DNA from: Verrucomicrobiales bacterium
Lineage (GTDB): Bacteria > Verrucomicrobiota > Verrucomicrobiia > Verrucomicrobiales > DEV007
Direction of reading: 5' to 3'
Length of the DNA: 34,193 nt
Assembly (NCBI GenBank): GCA_014239335.1
Contig: JAAZZC010000264.1
Location: 1-34,193 of the forward strand
The notes under the pieces were generated by a model. The model saw only the letters and a program-made list of their open reading frames with translations, searched no databases and was not told where the DNA came from. How positions within the stretch are numbered: the stretch's first letter is position 1; each line of letters begins with the position of its first letter. Positions 34,077 through 34,193 of this stretch are shown here, one piece after another. The translations under genes were made by a program, and so were the position numbers.

Positions 34077-34193
34077 TTAGTGCCCTTCCTCCTCATGGCT
34101 GGTTGAAAGTTGAATATAAACAGCACAAAGAAGTGCAAAGACCATAGCTTGTAAGACACCTACCAAAATTTCCATAAAATAAAACGGTAAAGG
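34077..34193 (-). CDS. atpB: ATP synthase a subunit, C-terminal fragment (cut by window edge)
   Basis: On the minus strand from the window end, 38 codons read [20 protein letters not shown] and onward to [13 protein letters not shown] before TAA at 34079-34077. This is the last membrane helix and tail of the proton-channel a subunit; the Gln in VGVLQAMVF is the conserved residue after the essential Arg helix. The position directly before atpE agrees with the standard operon order. The plus-strand open frame across this region is only its shadow. Confidence 0.92.
   Translation of the reverse strand, partial: PLPFYFMEILVGVLQAMVFALLCAVYIQLSTSHEEEGH

Noticed and set aside
33845-34147. Plus-strand open frame across the atpE-atpB region
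   Set aside because: It is the complement of atpE and of the atpB tail, with low-complexity Pro/Ala composition typical of a shadow frame.

Overview
The window looks like a chromosomal segment of a Verrucomicrobiota bacterium, probably a marine or sediment member and possibly Opitutae. This assignment is inference. It rests on the DUF1501, sulfatase and DUF1080 genes at the left edge, the very large CotH / lamin-tail surface protein whose C-terminus carries a NIAEYALGTDP-type segment common in Verrucomicrobia, the FabV enoyl reductase, and many secreted proteins with Sec signals. Base composition is mildly AT-leaning. Many starts lack a clear Shine-Dalgarno sequence. No tRNA, rRNA, CRISPR, insertion sequence or phage gene was recognised, so most of the window is ordinary housekeeping and nutrient-handling chromosome.

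Left part (1-9639): the 3' end of a DUF1501 gene meets a secreted S1-type sulfatase head to tail. Upstream of the sulfatase on the minus strand are a DUF1080 gene broken by one in-frame TAA, and alaS. alaS faces gluconokinase gntK with only 4 bases between the two start codons. An M3 oligopeptidase and an ArsM-like, cysteine-rich methyltransferase follow as a divergent pair.

Middle (9660-16994): a secreted alpha/beta hydrolase; a small membrane-anchored CxxC protein; a Met/His-rich outer-membrane transporter-like gene interrupted by one in-frame TAG; a SMUG1-type uracil-DNA glycosylase; two tandem amtB ammonium transporters; and an exonuclease/endonuclease/phosphatase protein. The upstream amtB has an almost perfect sigma-54 promoter, and the two amtB leaders share sequence, so the duplication seems to have included its nitrogen-control region.

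Right-middle (17005-28197): a dgkA - glcD - EEP gene string, fabV, the RNase P RNA gene rnpB with a recognisable promoter, a nitroreductase and a peroxiredoxin facing each other, the 1306-residue CotH/LTD protein, a periplasmic rhodanese, rfbB, and a TraB/GumN-family protein.

Right end (28283-34193): an F-type ATP synthase operon on the minus strand in the order atpB-E-F-H-A-G-D-C, with atpB cut by the window edge. A perfect 15-bp inverted repeat lies just after atpE, where c-subunit output must exceed that of the other subunits. The delta subunit is unusually short. The c subunit has proton-type ion-site residues.

I did not find a convincing new multi-gene system. The items most worth a second look are the sigma-54-linked amtB duplication, the two single in-frame stop codons in otherwise intact exported-protein genes, the atpE/atpF hairpin with the short delta, and a sequence motif shared by the CxxC protein and the Met/His-rich transporter.
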